This document shows positions 9,020-22,061 of a stretch of 64,000 bases of DNA, in pieces. Location of the stretch: positions 1 through 64,000 of the forward strand of contig CP099425.1 of assembly GCA_024114885.1 (NCBI GenBank), read 5' to 3'. The stretch's first letter is position 1; each line of letters opens with the position of its first letter. The notes below the pieces were generated by a model. The model saw nothing but the letters and a program-made list of their open reading frames with translations. It did not search any database and was not told where the DNA came from. The translations under genes and the position numbers were made by a program. Source of the stretch: Septoria linicola. Its lineage: Eukaryota; Ascomycota; Dothideomycetes; Mycosphaerellales; Mycosphaerellaceae.

Positions 9020-12000
9020 CCTATTCGAACGACCTCTATAAGTAAATTAGTATCTACTAGCCGGCCTATAATACTAGATAGTAGCTTATCTAACTAGCTT
9101 AATAAGCAAATTCGAAGATCTCTAGTAAAGCTACTACCTACTTTTACTTTATTCTCTCTACTAGATAACGATATATCTATAGAAGCTAAGGACTAAGGAG
9201 GTAATAACCTTAACCCTAACGCTAATATCTTTTAAAAACCGAACTTAGGAGGTAGACTATCTATAACGTAGTTCTAGCTACTTATAGAGACTATCTAAGT
9301 AACCTAAAGCTAGAAGGTAATTATCGCTTAGGTTCCGCTACTACCTAGCTCGGACTAGAATCTCTTCTTTAATAGAGAGAACGTAACCGAGTATATTAAG
9401 CGTTTTAAAGTACTATATAGGAACTACGCTATTCTACTTATTAATAATAATAAATAGCTTTACGAGAAGTTACTTACTTAGGTTATAGTTATCTAACGTA
9501 GACGATACTAGCGCCTTAATAGTTTCTACGACCGAGACTATACTAAGTTTAAGAAGTCGATTATTAAGGAATACTAAAAGTATAATAATATATATATACT
9601 TAGAAACTACTACTATATAGAGAACCTTTATAAGGTCGACTATAGCGAGGATAATAATCTCTTAGAGTACTTAAGGTAGTTTATACTCTACTCTAATACT
9701 ATACCTACTTCGTATATAGACGAGCGTTCTTATACTCTTCTATTCGTATAAGGCCTTCTATTTCGTTTTAGTAAGAGACTCTAAGCCTATCTTAGGTTAG
9801 ACCTTAATAATAGTAACTTAGATTATAGTAAGCTCTTAAAGATAGCCTAGCGTTAGATTAATAGTAATAAGGACTTTAAATTAGAAGTATATAACGAAGG
9901 TAGTAAAGATATCTAGTAGTTATATAAAGTAGTAAAGAAGTCTGCCTTAAGACTAAACTCTAAGTTCAAGGCTAGAGAAACAGTAGTCTATAAAGGTCGT
10001 GAACTAGTAAGCGTCGATAATATTACCGCTAGTATATAAGACCTCGTAATTACTATAATTCGTCGACTTAAAGAAAGAGGCTCGTAGCTACTACGCTTGT
10101 CGATAGGATAGTAGGCGAAGTCTTATAGTTACGACTATCTATATATTCTAAGGCCTACTTATAGTAAGGAGATTTCGATTAATTTAGCTACGATAGATAA
10201 CGGATTAATAATTAAGGCTTACGTAGCGATTACTCTAAAGATTTTAGGTTATTAGATATATAGGCTCAAAGGCTATACTACTATAAACTACGAGTACCTA
10301 TAGTAGTTCGAGACTAAGAGCTTAATATATAGAGATCTAAAGACTAGTATTATATACTATAGAACGCCTCGCCTAGGTACGGAAAAGATATAGTACTACT
10401 AGGATAAAGAACTACTAAAGCTATTCGTATTAATAGAAGTATTAGAGTAGCGCTATAGAAAGATTAATCTTGAAAATATAGATCGTTTATTAACGCTAAG
10501 AGCGAGCTAGTAGAGGATAGTAAATAAGGTAGCTAGTATTAATAGTCTCGTTAATATTAGCTAAGTCGCTTCTATTATATAGAAGGATTAGAACGATCTA
10601 ATCGGCGCCTACGTAGCTAGAGATAGCGTAAAGATAAAATAGAACCTAAATCCTTCTCGTCTAGTTAGAAGCTAGCTAATAGGAGTATAGAAGTAGATTA
10701 CGACCTAGGCTATAGCTATAAGAACCTACGCTTATCGTTACTCTCGTATTAAAGAGGTTAAAGATAAAAACTAGCTAGCTCCTTACCTTATAGATATAAA
10801 AGAGTTAGAGGATTCTTAAACTTAGAGACGTAATAATAATAAGGTCGAGGATAAGTAGATATACGACTACCTAAACAGTCTACTAGTTCTAGTCGCTCCT
10901 ACGTATACTTAGAAGCGAAAGAAGGCTAAGGAGCCTCTAAAGACTAAGCGTATAGATAACTACCTTCGAGCTACGTACGCTAATAATAACGCTAACGTCT
11001 TCTAGATAGATAAAATACTAGAATCTAAGGTCTAATTAAGCTTAGTAGAGATTATTCTCTATAGTAAGTAGGCGTCGTATTCCTTATAGAGTCGTGTTCT
11101 AAACGATACGGATCTACGTAAGAAGCTTAATAAGCTCTATATAAAGAAGCGTACGAATAGAGGTAGTAGAGCTAAGATTAGCGTATATTCTCTACTATCT
11201 AAAGCCTTTAGTAAATAGGTAGAGGAGGAGCTAACGAAAGCTATTTTAGCGACTAATATTAAGGCCTTCTAGGCTACTACTATAGCGATTAATATAGTAA
11301 AACCTAGGCTCGCTTCTAAGCTTTATAAGTAGACTAATAATATCCTTCTATTATTTAATAATATCTATTAGATCGTTCTAAGTATCTACGTACCTATAAA
11401 GTATAGGCCTCGAATAGTAGCTTATAAGTCTTTAATCGACGAGGGAGCTAAGTTAATAATTATATCGATCGAATACGTTTAGAAGCTTCAAGTTAGTATA
11501 ACCTCTCTTAGTAATATTACTATAGGAGGTATTAGAGGTAAGGTTACTTTTATTAGGTACTACTCGGAGGTATTAATCGATACCTTTAGCGTAAGAGTTA
11601 CTATACTATTTCTAGTCTTACTAGCGAACAGCCTAATCTTACTTAGCCGACTATAGGCGCGGCGTATACGCCTAGCTTCTAAGAACTACGATAATAGCTC
11701 TTAGGAGAGCTTAATTAGTACTCTAGATAGCTATATTATTATATTTACTAGCTTTAATAGCTATAGTAATATACGTACTATAGAATAAGTCTTAGGAAAA
11801 GCTAGAGTACTAAGGAACTAGCTCTAGTCGATAGTACGAGTTTAGTAGAGGCTCTAATATATATATCGCGTTAAGATTTAATAGAAGTTAGTATCTAAAC
11901 TCTAACTTTTAGTAATTACTAGCTAAAGAATATAGAGTATACTATCGAGGACTATAGATTATATATTAGTAAGGAGTAGGAAGAGAGATTATAAGCTTTT

Positions 12001-12080
12001 TAAGCTTCTACTACTCTTTCTATATAAGGTTTAGTAGTTAGAGGTAAAAACTCTACTTAGAAAAGTTAGCTAGTAGAACG
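9020..12080 (+). pseudogene. Gypsy A gag-protease region, degenerate
   Basis: One plus-strand frame is protein-like for about 3 kb apart from TAG/TAA stops. The gag part shows the usual capsid-like wording after FFNRENVTEYIKRF at about 9370-9410. The retropepsin-like core is at 11432-11470, LIDEGAKLIIIS, with the catalytic Asp at GAC 11438-11440; fungal Gypsy proteases usually read L-x-D-x-GAELN-x-x-S here. Gag would form the particle and the protease would process it. In copy C the Gly of this motif is changed (GAG AAG), and in D the Asp codon has become AAC. Start codon not recognisable. Non-functional. Confidence 0.75.
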
Positions 12081-12083
12081 TTC

Positions 12084-12112
12084 TATAGTTACCTTTTTAA
12101 ACGATAATTACG
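12084..12112. repeat. Near-palindromic motif, site 2 of Gypsy A
   Basis: TATAGTTACC / TTTTTAAACGATAATTACG between the protease and reverse transcriptase regions. Equivalent sites: 37689-37716 in C and 57432-57459 in D. Confidence 0.55.
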
Positions 12113-15100
12113 TTATACCTTCTATACTATACTTTAAACTATACTAGTAGTATAGATAGATAAGCGATTAGTACTAGTACTTGTTTATAGTTACTAATAG
12201 CTCTAAACTCCTAGAGAATTAAGTCTTTAACTATCTTACGTAGTAGTTATCGTATATAAAGGTAATTTACTTCGAGGACTATTTTATAGTAGACTTAATT
12301 AGATAAAGTACCTCTCTACGATAGTAGCTCGAGCTGTCGAGATAGGTTAATTATAGCTAGACTTAAATATAGTATAACTATCTTATAGTAGTAGCTATCG
12401 AAGGTAATATCGCTAAATTTAGCTAAAATAGTCGACTTAAGAAGCTTCTACTAGCTACTAGCGAAGCCGAACTAGCTTATACTAGCGAGCGAGACTTATA
12501 CTAGGGTATTAGGTATAGTTTTAACGATACTATACTAGTGTCTTAATCGAGCTAGGGTTTAAATTATAGAGGCGAATACTTAATAATTACTCGTAGGAAG
12601 CTTAGAGAAGTAGAGCTAACTATCTAAGAACCTAGACTCTACGACAAGGTTATTTCTAATAAAGTAGATAACGAGCTTAGCGAGGAGACGTACGTTATCT
12701 CGGCCGCTATTAATATAGTAGTAGAGAAAGCTTGTAATAAAGAAGCTATAGAGTAGTAGAAACTAGATAATTATATTAGCGCCTATACTCTTTATAAGCG
12801 AGTTACTAATAAGATTAAACTAGTAAATACAGACATTACTATAACTAATAGCTTAAACCCTAGCGGATTAAAGGACTAGCGACGGACTTATATTAAGAAG
12901 GAAGCGGCTATACTACCTAGTACTAGACCTTACGATAGTAAGTACTTAACTAAAAGGTTCTTAGCGATCGACCCTAGATTATATCTTATACCTAAACGGC
13001 TTATAAAGTTTAAACCTAGTATAGAACTACTACTAAAGGAGCTAGATTTGTTATATTATATACTAAGGAATCGAGAAGCTACCTTTATATAGGACTTTAT
13101 ATATTTAAGCTAAATTAATCCTAATATTACTCTACTATAGAAGATTCGAATAATTCCTTACGAGCTATAGTAGTATCTAGGCTTTAAGCTAAACCTATCT
13201 CTACGATACGTTATAGAAGATATACTATAATAATAAATCTAAGCTAGAACTCTTAAGCTATACTACGGTACCTATCGAAATCTATACTTCCTTATTAGTA
13301 AGAAGATAGAGGTAGGTAAGCTAAAGAAGTATCGATTAATTAACGTAGCTTAGAAGTTTAATTAAGTAACTATAAGAGATTCGAACTTACTATCCGACGC
13401 TAAGGGTTTCTCTAAAAACTTTACTAGTTACGCGCTAGCCTTATTAGTTAATATCTTCTCTAGATATAACTAAATCCTACTCGATAAATTATATAGAGAC
13501 CTTATAGGCTTTGATTTACTACTAGGCCTATTATAGTAGATAACGTTACTATAAGGAGCTACGAATTCTATTACCTAGTTCGTTTGTATTATTAATCAAG
13601 TACTTATAGAGTATATCTCGTATAAGGTATAGCCGTTCCTAGATAATATTAGTATTAAAGAGCCTAAGACGAAGTACGATAGTAAAGAGGTTAAACCTAG
13701 CCTCTACTATTACGTTATTAAATATATTATAGCTATAGACGACGTTCTCTATAATATAGAACGAGCTAATATAACCGTGGCTTTTAATAAGCTATAGCTT
13801 TATTACGAGTAGTTAGTAATCGTTAGTTACCTTACTAGTATCGATAGTCGCTATCTAGACTTCGTAAGAGTAGCGAAGATTAAGAAATAGCCGACTCTAG
13901 AGAATTAGAAGGAGGTTCGAATCTTTCTTAGCGTAGTTATATACTACTACGTCTAGGTTAAAGGTTTTACGATTATCCTTACTCTACTATTTAAACTCTT
14001 ATAGAAGGATACTAAGTTTTAATAGACTACTAAATACTAACTAGCTAAAGACGTCGTCTTAAAGGTACTAGTTTCAGCTCTAGCCCTAGTTACTCTTAAC
14101 TATAGAGAAGAGATAGGACTTATTATTATAGGCGTAAATTCGAGTAGTAAAGGTTAGAGATATACGCTTTCCTAATATAACTAAGACGAGCTACTCCTTC
14201 GCTATCTAGTTCGATATAAGTCTAGCCTATTTAACCTAGTAGAAGTTAAGTACGATACTAGAAAGCGCGAATACCTTAGTATACTAAAGGTATTAAAGAA
14301 GCTGAAACTATAGCTGTTTAGAGTATACTTCTAACTAGAGATTAATATAAATACTCTCGTTTACTAGCTTAATAAGGCTATCTCTAATTTACCGAATATA
14401 GTAATAACGCGCTAGCTAGTATAGATCTACCTCTTCGACTTTAACGTTATATATATTCCTAGTAAGAAGTATATAGCTCTAGATTCGTTATCGAGGAAGC
14501 TTATTACGTCTAAAGATATAGAAGCTATAGAATAGGAAGAAGACGTAGATCTAATAATTAACGAGTAATTCTTCGATATCTTTTACGTTAACGCCTTCTT
14601 CGTACGAGTAATTTAGAGCGAGCTACCTATAATTAATAGGATCTACTCTTAGAAGTTAATAAATATCGCTTTTATACTTATACGAATATAAAGACCTAAG
14701 GGAGTTTCTAATAACGAGTATAAGTAGTTAAGGAAGAAGTACTAGCTATTTTATATTAAGAATAACTAGCTCTAGCGCTAAGAGCGAGTAGCTAGACCTC
14801 TATAGCGAGTTATTAATAAACCTAAAGCGCGAGCTTATATTATTAAGATATACTATTATAAGAACGGTTATTATAGCGCTAAATAGACGTATAATCTTAT
14901 CTAGAAACGATAGTAGTAGGATAGAGTTTAAGCTTAGATTTCGCTCGCTATTCGATAATATACTATTTATAGTCTTTAGTATAGGAGATAAGTACCTAGA
15001 GAACTATAGATCCTACTCTAAGTTATAGTCGGCTAGAGGTAGTATATCGATAGCTTATATATCTCGAAGAACTATTCGTTAATAGTTATACCGTATACGC

Positions 15101-15752
15101 GAATCTCTATCGCGCTAGCTAGAAGTACGTATATTCTAGTACCTAGCGAAGAGTATCTCCTTAGTATAGATAGTAAGGTTTATATAGGAAGAGATCTTTT
15201 ACTAGTAGGGTACCGCTATAGAAGTTATCCTCGATAACTATAAGACTAACCTTAGTAACGTAGAGAAGCTACTACTATCGTATAGTATTAAACGTATTAA
15301 TATTTCGCTATACTACTCTTAGTCTAACGCTATCGTTAAAGTTAGCTATAAGATAATATTAGACGCTTACTTAAAGCTCTCTAATAGTAGCCTTTATACG
15401 ATTCGTAACTATATTCTAGCGGTTCTATAGGTAGAGAGAACGATAATAGTCTCTACTACTAGCCTAATACTATCGAAGATAATAATTAGGCGTGACGTAG
15501 TACTACTAATCGAGCTAGAATACTATACCTTCTAGATTTTAGATTAGGGCGAGGTTAAGACTAGAATAGAGCTTCTTACGATTCGAGCTTAAGCTCTAGA
15601 AGCTATAGAAACGACTATAGAAGAAGGACGACTACGTTAATAGCGTCTCTAAGAATAGAACAAGGCGTACTTTAATAAATACTACTATATAGACCTTACT
15701 ATACTAAAGAAAGGAGATCTCGTATTAGTATACTACTCTAAATTAAAAACTA
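12113..15752 (+). pseudogene. Gypsy A reverse transcriptase, RNase H and integrase (first part), degenerate
   Basis: The RT domain spans roughly 12990-14000. Its catalytic box reads F-L-D-N-I at 13636-13650, where Gypsy RTs have Y/F-x-D-D; the second Asp is lost by a G-to-A change. RNase H follows at about 14085-14515, containing the wording LNYRE, KYDTRKREYLSILKVLKKLK and ending IALDSLSRK, typical of fungal Gypsy elements. Integrase begins near 14600 and is cut at 15752-15757 by the Copia insertion, resuming at 22062. Frequent TAG stops make it non-functional. Copies: C about 37720-41825, D about 53320-57430 (minus strand). Confidence 0.85.
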
Positions 15753-15757
15753 GCTTC
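15753..15757. repeat. 5-bp target-site duplication of Copia (GCTTC, left)
   Basis: GCTTC before the 5' LTR is repeated at 22057-22061 after the 3' LTR. The uninterrupted target is visible in Gypsy C (AACTAGCTTCTCTTATAAGC, near 41345). Confidence 0.9.
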
Positions 15758-16035
15758 TATTAAGAATGTATCCTAGATAGTCAGTCTAGATATAGACTTC
15801 TAAGCATGGTTCTAGATGCCTAAGGCATCTACCTAAGGCTTAGTAAGAGGTATATCTTGCTTCTCTTTCTTCTCTTCTTAGATAACTAACAAAATCAACT
15901 TTGTATTTAGTTCCTAGCATATTACTACTATACTATATATATAAGTTAGTTCAAGATTAATCCCCTATTCTTCTTTACTACGCTATACCCTCCTTAACAT
16001 TATATAGTATCTATAAACGCCCTCTACTTTTAACA
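15758..16035 (+). repeat. 5' LTR of Copia element
   Basis: 278 bp. Starts TATTAAGAATG (original TGTTAAGAA as in the 3' LTR) and ends in TTTTAACA. Same length as the 3' LTR at 21779-22056; the two differ by scattered transitions. Confidence 0.93.
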
Positions 16036-16058
16036 GGTTATGAGCCTAGGTTTATGCA
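16036..16058 (+). other. Copia primer binding site, half-tRNA type (initiator Met)
   Basis: GGTTATGAGCCTAGG directly follows the LTR. It is complementary to the anticodon arm of initiator tRNA-Met (GGCTCATAACC contains the CAU anticodon) and not to a tRNA 3' end. This is the arrangement of Drosophila copia, whose minus-strand primer is a 5' half-molecule of tRNA-iMet. The assignment is from known base pairing, not from a tRNA gene seen here. Confidence 0.75.
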
Positions 16059-16089
16059 CTAAATAGGAGCAACCTATGTTAGTATAGGT

Positions 16090-19000
16090 TACTTGTATCC
16101 CTTATAGTTTATAGAAAACATTTAGGGCCTAGAAGTTTCCCTAACTATATTACTAACGAAGCTAGTTTGTACCTAGTAGTATATAAGTTAGTAAAGATCT
16201 CTATAAGATAGTAGTGTGTTTCTACTTTATTAATACCTGCCTAGTTCTCTACTATTGCACCTAGTATCACTAGAGTCAGAAGAGGCTACTTAGCCTTCCT
16301 ACTACCTAGTAATAGAAACTCTACTAAGAGAGAAAGATCTAAGTCTTAGTAATTTCCTAAATACGAGGAATCCCTGTCCCTTAGAGCTAGTCTCCCTACT
16401 ACAAGAAATTACCCTTCTCTAGAATCCTTAGCTGGTCTAAAGTATTCTACTAATCATTCATTCTATTCACCTATTTCTATAATAGACCAAGAGGACAAGA
16501 AGAGCTAAAGGATTCTAATCCTGGACAGAACTAACTAGAAGAGATAGTTCAAGCTATAGACAGACAAGCTAGAAGGAAAGGACTAGTTCTAGGTAATCAG
16601 CTAACTAATTGTTAAAGGGAACCTATATATAGTTCAGTAGGACACTAGTCTTCAGATACATGTCACTTAGAATCAACACTTCTTAAAAGACAATACAGTA
16701 TATAGGTTCAGTATCAGATATAGTATTAGTAAAGATAATAAGATAGAGCTAGAGACATAGTGTGTTACTATACTAGTAGCTAAGATATAGGTGATTCTCT
16801 AGAACAAGTATAATAGAGTCCTGAAGTCCCATACTATAGGTCTAATTAAGCAGTTTGTTATATTTAGGATGTTACCTAATAAGACAATCAGGGAAGTATA
16901 GAGACACCTTGGAGGCCTAGGCAAGAGGATTACTAAGATTGATCCTTAGGAAGCCTACTACTAGAGCTAAGAGAAAAGGCTAAAACATCTCCTACAGTCC
17001 CTACCTATATTATACCAAGCAGCTAAGGATGCTATTATAACCTAACTATCCTTGGATATAGACACTGTTCTCCTTCTACTTAAGTCCTAAGAGGTAAGAG
17101 ACAATCCAGACAAGATAGACATAGGTCTAGCTGTATTCTATTCTAGGCAGCCCTACTAAGGAAAGTCTCTACTAATGTACTAGCTCTATAAGAAAGGGAA
17201 GCACTAGTTAAAGGATTGTCCTAACCTCTCTACTACTAAGAAACTATCCTAGTAGAGAAACAGTACTAAGAACTAGAAGGACCCTTAGGGATCATTCCTT
17301 AGAGGGAGGGTTAGAAGATCCTCTTTACTAAGGAATGCCAGATATATTAAGAAAGCTGTCTACAAGTCATTATTATATAATAAGCTAAAGAAGGTTATCT
17401 AGAAAATAAGCAAGTAGCTTCAAAGAATAGAAAAGTCTAGAAAGCTTCTAAAGAAAGGATTTTCAGCTTAGAAGTCTAGTTCTAGTTCTAATTCTAGAAC
17501 TCACTCTGGTTCTAGAAGCAATAATGATTCCCTATTAGAAGATAATAACCAAGATGAGTTAGCCTATTCTATAATTAAGGCTAAAGGCAAGTTGTTACCT
17601 TAAGAATAGCTCTTAGATTCCTATACCTTATCCTATATAACTAACTAACTATCCTTCTTTAGATTAGTAAAGCTACTAAGGAAGAAAGTATAGATCAAGG
17701 TAGGAGGAGGATACCTCTATATAACCTACTCTAGACTAGTATAGATAAAGGGAATCTTAGGAGGAGAAGTTCTACTTAATAGGATACTATTTGTTCCTAA
17801 TCTTAGAGTAAATCTTGTATTATAGGATTAGTTTAGTAAGCAATTTGGAGTCTAGAAGCCTGATTTCACTCTTACCTCCCTAGATAGCTAAACAGTTATA
17901 AAGACTAAGCTAGTTAGAGGTGTTCTATTTGTTAGTAAGATATTACCTCTCTTATAGGAAAAGTTATATTACTTACTATATGATCCTATAGAGGTTAATA
18001 ATACCTATACTACCCTATTAGAGAAGGATCTAAAACAGTAGGAGCTATAGTATAGAAGATTTATACACTTTAGAAGAGGGTTACTCTTAAACCTTTATAA
18101 AGTTACTAACCTAAAGGAAAGAATTCTAATTCCTAACTAGGAAGAGTATAAGTATAGGATCTATATAATAGGTAAGATAAAGAAACACCTAGGTAAGTCT
18201 ATTAAGAGAAGACCTGAAAGATTAGCTCTTATGTCAGTAGATATCTATAGACTATTACTATTATTAGTAAAAGGTTTTATATAGTAGCTTAAGATTATTA
18301 ATAACTTCTTAAGAAAGAAATAGGCATTTCTACTCAAGGCTAGATCAGATACACTAACTACTCTTCAGAACTAGAGGATTAAGGTAGAAAGGCAGTTAGT
18401 AGCACTCCTCAAGTCTATAAGAGCTAATAATGCTAGAGAGATTACTACTTTAATCAAATAGTAAGAGAAGGACTTTAGAATCACCCTTAAGCCAACTAAG
18501 GCCTACAATTCACTCTAGAATAGAGTAGTTAAGAGGTCTATCTAAACATTAGAGGCCTCTATTAGAGCAATACTTAAAGAAAGTAAGATACCTATTAAGT
18601 TTTAGCTAGAAGCTCTTAAAGCACAGGTGTATATAAGGAACAAGCTTCTAAATAGACCTAATATTAAGGGATTCAAGCTCTTACCTAATAAAGCTTTTAA
18701 TAGGATCAAACTAATAGTCTTCTACCTTAAGGTATAAGGATATAGAGCTATAGTATACATGAATATAAGAGTATAGCCTTAGTAGGTAAGGAGTAACAAA
18801 CTAATAAATAGAGGAAAGGATACTATATTTGTTAGATACTATAATAATATAATAAAGGTATAGAAGTTCTAGGAGCCAGATATAAAGGCTGTTAAGTAGT
18901 ACACTAATACAATCTTCTTTAAAGATAAGCTAGGTAGAGAATTAGACTTAAATATTAAGATCAAGAATCTCTCTAGTTCAGCTCTAGAAAGAAGACCTAT

Positions 19001-21120
19001 TAGAAGGCTAAGAACTATTAGCTAGCCTACTCTACAAGCTAGTAGGAGTACCCTAGGTGCTCCTAGTCTAGGCTAGTAGAAGCCTTCTCTCCCTTAGCTA
19101 TTAGTATAGGTTTAGGAAGGAAAGAAACTCTTTATACAACTTCTACCTCTACTAGAAGATGTAGGAGAGTATAGAAAATTCCTAGACTAAGGGAAAGTTA
19201 AGAAAGAATCTAAGAATTCTGCCTAAGAAACTATAGAGGTAGATCAAGAGTAGACAGCCCTAAGGCAAACCCTTAGAAAGAGGAAAGTATCCTAAGAACT
19301 TGATAGATTTGACTAGAAGCTAAAGCCAATTAGGCTTAAGCCAGATTAGAATAGTTAGCTAGACAAGGAAATACTCCTAGAGTATTAGGCTTTCTTCTTA
19401 GCTATAAGCTCTATTAACCTAGGCATCCTATAAGACCTAGAATTCTTAAAGGAAGTTAAAGAGATTACATTCTTAGCTACTAAAGAAGTAGGAATACACA
19501 AATAGGAGGTTCTAATCCTAAGGAACTATAAGGAAGTAGTAAATAATCCCAAATAGGGTCATCTCTAGTAAGAAGCTATTTAGAAGGAGCTAGATACACT
19601 TGTAAGTAATAACACCTAGACTATAGTAGTCCCACTAAAAGGGGCTAACCTAGTCACCTCAAGATAGGTCTTTAATATTAAAAGAAAGCTTAGTAGAGCT
19701 ATTAAAAAGTTCAAGGCAAGACTAGTTACAAGAGGGTTCTCCCAAAAGTATAGAGTAGACTATATAGAGACTTTTACCCCTATAGTCAGGTAGGATACTC
19801 TAAGAGGATTCATAGCTGTGGTCTATAAGAAGGACCTAGTTCTATACTAAGTAGATATGAACAATGTATTTATAGAGAGTACCCTATATAAGGACATCTA
19901 TATAATCCTACTACTAGGTATTAACCTACTAACTAGTATAGTCTTACAAGTTCTAAGGAGTCTCTATAGGCTGAAGTAAGCTATAAGAGACTAGAATCAG
20001 CTATATATATTAAAGCTGAAAGGAATAGGATTTAGACAATCAGAAGTGGACCTATGTCTTCTAATCTATAAGAAAAGGAAAGACCTAATAATCCTGATCT
20101 ATATTAATAACATACCTATTACTATAGAGAGACTAGAAGATGTCCTCTAGTTTAAAGACTAACTTAGTAAGGTCTTTAAGATCAAAGATCTTAGAGAACT
20201 AGACAAGATTCTTAGAATAAGACTAATAAGAAATAGATAGTAAGGCTAGCTAAAACTTGACTAGAAGCACTATATCTAAGAGAACCTAGCTAAGATAGGA
20301 ATAGGTCAAGAGACTATATTACTAACTCTTTTACTAATAGATAGCTATGAAAGTCTAAAGCCTACTAGACTAAATAATAAAAGGTGTAACAAATAGGAGT
20401 ACTAATCCATTATTAGAACATAGATATGGCTTACAACTATCACAAGACTAGACATTTCATTTGCCCTTAGAAGATTGAGCTCCTATATTAGTAATCTAAT
20501 AGTAGGACATATAAAGGCTCTAAAGAAGCTAACTAGATACCTGAGATCAAACCTAGACCTTAGTCTAAGATACTCAAGGAATAGTCAAGGCTTTCTTACT
20601 AGATATATAGACTCTAACTATATAATAGACAAGACTAACAGAGTCTTAATCCTTGGATATGTCTTCTTCCTTTATAGTATACTAATCTCCTAGATAAGTA
20701 AGAAGTAGAAATCTATAGCCACATCTATAATAAAAGCTAAATATATAGCTATAGGTATATATACAAAACAGTCACAGTTCCTTAGTGCTCTTTTAAGAGA
20801 GCTTGGATACCTAGAGTTAGTAGGAGAATGTTCTTACTAACTAAGGATCCTTAGTAACTAGGAAACTGTTACTAGAATCAGGCTAATTTAGCTAAAAGGT
20901 AATAACCAAGCTACCCTTACTCTAGTTAAGGACTCACATGTTTATAATAAGTCTAAACATATTAATATCTCATACAATGCTATAAGAAAGCTCTAGTAGA
21001 ATAGACTTATCTCTATAGAATATATAAACACAAAAGAGATAGTAGTAGATAGTCTCACTAAGCTAAAGAATAGACTATAGTTTCAGGAGTTTATAAGGTA
21101 GCTCTGCCTTATATAAGAGA
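16090..21120 (+). pseudogene. Copia gag-pol polyprotein, degenerate
   Basis: A single plus-strand polyprotein remnant with many TAG stops. In order: the gag zinc knuckle at 17178-17219, where C-x2-C-x4-H-x4-C has both first Cys codons turned to TAC/TAT (Tyr) but keeps the His and last Cys. A protease-like LLDS motif at 17607-17645. The GAG-pre-integrase H/C pairs near 18051-18068 and 18150-18178, Cys again changed to Tyr. An integrase core with Asp at 18240-18242 (SVDI). RT about 19620-20230, with its active site reading Y-I-N-N at 20100-20111 instead of Y-x-D-D. RNase H about 20480-21110 with KSIATSIIKAKYIA and DSHVYNKSKHI wording. The stretch 20475-20693 happens to be free of stops and covers the RT-RNase H connection. 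All catalytic damage is of the G-to-A / C-to-T type. Confidence 0.9.
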
Positions 21121-21778
21121 TATATAAAAGATAACTCCAAGCCTTAGAGTTTAACTAAGAGGAGTCTAAAAGAAAGATTTTAGTTACTTAACTCCTCCTT
21201 AGTTAGACTTTATAAAGTCCTAAATGCCCTTACTAATGTTAGACCTATTACTAACTATAATATTACTATATAGTACCTAGCTGAACTAGATACCCCCTAA
21301 GGCCAAGTACTAGTTAATGTTAAAGACCTCCTCTATAGCAGCTATTATCTCCTCTACTAGTATATAGTCACTCTACTCCCTAGCTTGATACAAGATCCCT
21401 ATAGCCAAGAATAGTACACCTTAAAGACTATTAGGGAACTAAGAAGCTGTGTGGAATATAACTAAGTAGGGGACTAGGCTATAAGGAATCTAGGGAGCTA
21501 TTAGAATTAGCTATAAGAAAGGATAGGGGCAACTTACTAGATAGTCTATATCCTGAACAATCTACTCCTATATAAGAGAGGAGGAAGATCTTGTAGAAGG
21601 CATTTCTTTTACCTTTTTATAGGAGATAGTAGTATAGAAAGTTTGTTAGATTAACAGTTAGTGCTGTCTAGTTATTAGTCTGAAAAGCAAGTACTTAATA
21701 ACTAATCAAGATTAGGACTAGCATTTGAGTACTACAGATGATCTATTAAAAGATCTGACTATATAGCATGAGTAGGAG
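21121..21778. other. Copia 3' untranslated region
   Basis: About 650 bp between the end of RNase H and the 3' LTR. No protein-like frame or tandem repeat seen. The bases just before the LTR, ATGAGTAGGAG, are purine-rich and could be the plus-strand primer tract, but this is weak. Confidence 0.5.
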
Positions 21779-22056
21779 TGTTAAGAATACATCCTAGATA
21801 GTTAGTCTAGATATAGACTTCTAAGCATGGTTCTAGATACCTAAGGTATCCACCTAAGGCTTAGTAAGAGGTATATCTTGCTTCTCTTTCTTCTCTTCTT
21901 AGATAACTAACAAAATCAACTTTGTATTTAGTTCCTAGCATATTACTACTACACTATGTGTATAAGTCAGTTCAAGATTGATCCTCTATTCTTCTTCACT
22001 ACGCTATACCCTCCTTAACATTGTGTAGTATCTACAAACGCTCTCTACTTTTAATA
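21779..22056 (+). repeat. 3' LTR of Copia element
   Basis: 278 bp, TGTTAAGAATACATCC to TTTTAATA; keeps the original TG start but its terminal CA has become TA. Followed by the duplication GCTTC 22057-22061. Confidence 0.93.
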
Positions 22057-22061
22057 GCTTC

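Larger units (their letters stand above)
15758..22056 (+). mobile_element. Copia-type LTR retrotransposon (6.3 kb), inserted in Gypsy A integrase
   Basis: Two 278-bp LTRs, perfect 5-bp duplication GCTTC, a primer binding site after the 5' LTR, and domains in the order gag zinc knuckle, protease, integrase, RT, RNase H, which defines Copia/Pseudoviridae. Base composition differs sharply from the surroundings: CA and TG dinucleotides are common, so RIP was milder, though TAG stops still break the polyprotein throughout. It is therefore younger than Gypsy A or was hit in fewer RIP cycles. Confidence 0.95.

Noticed and set aside
9202..9222. Interstitial telomere repeat (AACCCTAACGCTAA), also near 23513
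   Set aside because: Only one or two imperfect units; expected by chance in this TA-rich, CCTA-rich sequence.
20475..20693. 72-codon open frame as an independent gene
   Set aside because: Its residues are the RT-RNase H connection of the Copia polyprotein, and the frame continues on both sides through RIP stops.
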